Positions 1 through 6,329 of a DNA stretch of 6,329 nucleotides are shown here, in pieces. This stretch comes from Propionibacteriaceae bacterium. Its GTDB lineage: Bacteria; Actinomycetota; Actinomycetes; Propionibacteriales; Propionibacteriaceae. A program made the position numbers and the translations under genes. How positions within the stretch are numbered: the stretch's first letter is position 1; every line of letters begins with the position of its first letter. The stretch lies in contig JAISTI010000129.1 of assembly GCA_031272685.1 (NCBI GenBank), positions 1-6,329 on the forward strand. Direction: 5' to 3'. The notes beneath the pieces were generated by a model. That model searched no databases. It saw nothing but the letters and a program-made list of their open reading frames with translations, and was not told the DNA's origin.

Positions 1-3330
<3,330 letters not shown>

Positions 3331-3339
3331 TTCCTGACG

Positions 3340-5451
<2,112 letters not shown>

Positions 5452-5459
5452 ACCGCTTC

Positions 5460-5497
5460 CGCGCCAGCCCCGGTCGCCCGCCGGGGCTGGCGCGTTT
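5460..5497 (+). terminator. Rho-independent terminator of the rpoBC operon
   Basis: The 14-base arm CGCGCCAGCCCCGG (5460-5473) pairs perfectly with 5481-5494 around a 7-nt loop, and TTT follows at 5495-5497. It starts 8 nt after the rpoC TAA. The stem is very GC-rich and the T run is short, as is common in high-GC actinobacteria. It should end the rpoBC transcript and separate it from the secreted-protein gene downstream. Confidence 0.88.
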
Positions 5498-5591
5498 AAC
5501 CGGCGATGTCCACGGGTTGGCGGCTCTTCCATTTTCACAGTAAATCTGTAGGCTGTTGCCGTCGAAAGACAAACGAACACCGGAGTTCAAA
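5498..5591 (+). promoter_or_regulatory. Probable promoter region of the downstream secreted-protein gene
   Basis: A promoter is expected here because a strong terminator lies upstream and a new gene starts at 5603. The stretch contains an AT-rich patch at about 5530-5550 that stands out from the GC-rich surroundings. A weak match is TTGGCG (5517-5522) as -35 with TAAATC (5541-5546) or TAGGCT (5549-5554) as -10; none is close to consensus. A short dyad, ACAG-N5-CTGT (5537-5549), sits in the same patch and could be an operator or chance. The location is inferred from context and the exact boxes are not established. Confidence 0.3.
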
Positions 5592-5597
5592 AAGGGG
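5592..5597 (+). promoter_or_regulatory. Ribosome binding site of the secreted-protein gene
   Basis: AAGGGG is followed by 5 nt and then the ATG at 5603. It is a good purine-rich Shine-Dalgarno site at the right distance, and it decides for the 5603 start over the in-frame ATG at 5639, which lies inside the signal peptide's hydrophobic core. Confidence 0.65.
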
Positions 5598-5602
5598 TAA
5601 CC

Positions 5603-6329
5603 ATGTTCTCGTCCCATCCGCGCACGGCAACGATTGCCATGCTCACCGTCATCTCCCTGGTCGCGCCCGCGCTGCCGGCCATCGACGCCGCCACCGCCCA
5701 AGCCGCGCCCAGCACCAGTGACTACCGCAACCTCGCGCTGCGCCGGGCGGTCACGCACTCGTCGTCCAACGACTACGACCACACCGGCCACCTGGCCACC
5801 GACGGCCTTTACATCGACCGGGGCACTGGGCAAGGGGGCTCCAGCACCTCCACCACGCCGGAATCGGTGATCCATGTGGCACCGTTGGCGGGCACTGCGT
5901 CAGCGCCGGTGTTCACCTCCAGCCCGGTGAAGACCGGCGCCGAAGGCGTGGAGCGGCTCTTCGACCACAACCCCTGGTCGAAATACAACTCGCAATCCAC
6001 CTCCGGCCAGTGGGAGATCACCGTCGAGTTGGACGCGCCGCGCATCGCGGTCTCCTATGGCATAACCAGCGCCTACGACGACAACAGCTGGGATCCGACC
6101 GGCTGGACGCTCTCCGGCTCGGCCGACGGCTCCACCTGGACCACGGTGAACACCCAGTCGGGCGTTTCTTGGGGCACCGCCAACCAAAACCGCCTGGTCA
6201 AGCGGGTTTACCAGATCGCCGCCCCGGTGGCCTACAAGTATTACCGGCTGACGGTGACCGCCTGGGAAGGCTGCTCCGACGCCTCCCAACCCTGCATCCA
6301 GATGGGCGATTTCGACCTGTACGACGACG
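5603..6329 (+). CDS. Secreted protein with discoidin (F5/8 type C) galactose-binding sequence, N-terminal part
   Basis: The frame is open to the window edge, giving 242 residues with the C-terminus missing. Residues 1-34 look like a Sec signal peptide: a short N-region with His and Arg, a hydrophobic core (IAMLTVISLVAPAL), and an A-Q-A cleavage site near residue 34. The mature part starts with NLALRRAVTHSSSNDYDHTG (43-62) and ATDG, a pattern seen at the start of galactose-binding-like domains in large secreted glycoside hydrolases. After a Ser/Thr/Gly-rich stretch (about 75-110) comes a fuller discoidin-like unit: ERLFDHNPWSKY, WEITVELDAPR, DPTGWTLSGSADGSTWTTV, and KYYRLTVTAWEG up to MGDFDLYD. 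C224 and C231 could form a disulfide outside the cell. Such domains bind galactose or other glycans and direct enzymes or adhesins to host or polysaccharide substrates. The catalytic part, if any, lies beyond the window, so the enzyme class is unknown. The gene has its own ribosome binding site after a terminator, so it is not part of the rpoBC operon. Confidence 0.85.
   Translation, partial: MFSSHPRTATIAMLTVISLVAPALPAIDAATAQAAPSTSDYRNLALRRAVTHSSSNDYDHTGHLATDGLYIDRGTGQGGSSTSTTPESVIHVAPLAGTASAPVFTSSPVKTGAEGVERLFDHNPWSKYNSQSTSGQWEITVELDAPRIAVSYGITSAYDDNSWDPTGWTLSGSADGSTWTTVNTQSGVSWGTANQNRLVKRVYQIAAPVAYKYYRLTVTAWEGCSDASQPCIQMGDFDLYDD

Noticed and set aside
5537..5549. ACAG-N5-CTGT dyad as a specific regulator binding site
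   Set aside because: The arms are only 4 bp and occur by chance often. I do not recognise a matching operator family, so I mention it only as a possibility within the promoter region.

Overview
The window looks like chromosomal DNA from a high-GC member of the Actinomycetota. The evidence is strong G/C bias at third codon positions, and RpoB and RpoC sequences of actinobacterial type. RpoC also carries a long charged helical insert near residues 141-226, where actinobacterial beta' subunits have a lineage-specific insert. I cannot fix a genus. A Propionibacteriaceae- or Actinomyces-like relative is only a guess.

Layout, all on the + strand. Bases 1-1563 are the C-terminal part of rpoB (RNA polymerase beta), cut by the window edge and ending in TAG. 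After 9 nt comes rpoC (beta'), bases 1573-5451, ending in TAA. The rpoC frame is interrupted at 3328-3330 by an in-frame TAG, just downstream of the catalytic DFDGD motif, at a position that is normally an aromatic residue (Tyr/Phe) in the family. The sequence on both sides stays in frame and well conserved. The result is a 585-residue N-terminal part and a 703-residue C-terminal part that could restart at ATG 3340. A perfect 14-bp GC-rich hairpin followed by a short T run (5460-5497) ends the rpoBC unit.

After about 100 nt of intergenic sequence a new gene starts at 5603, with a good ribosome binding site, and runs off the window end. It encodes a Sec-type signal peptide followed by discoidin (F5/8 type C, CBM32-like) galactose-binding sequence. 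It is probably the N-terminus of a large secreted carbohydrate-active or surface protein, unrelated to transcription.

The beta and beta' subunits together form the catalytic core of RNA polymerase: the beta lysines and the beta' DFDGD aspartates, bridge helix and trigger loop are all visible and intact. The notable feature is the amber codon in an essential gene. It may be a sequencing or assembly error, a real nonsense mutation tolerated by readthrough or suppression, or a natural split of beta'. rpoB and both parts of rpoC lie in one frame separated only by TAG codons, so efficient TAG readthrough would also produce a beta-beta' fusion. The remainder looks ordinary. I saw no RNA genes, CRISPR arrays, insertion sequences or long repeats.
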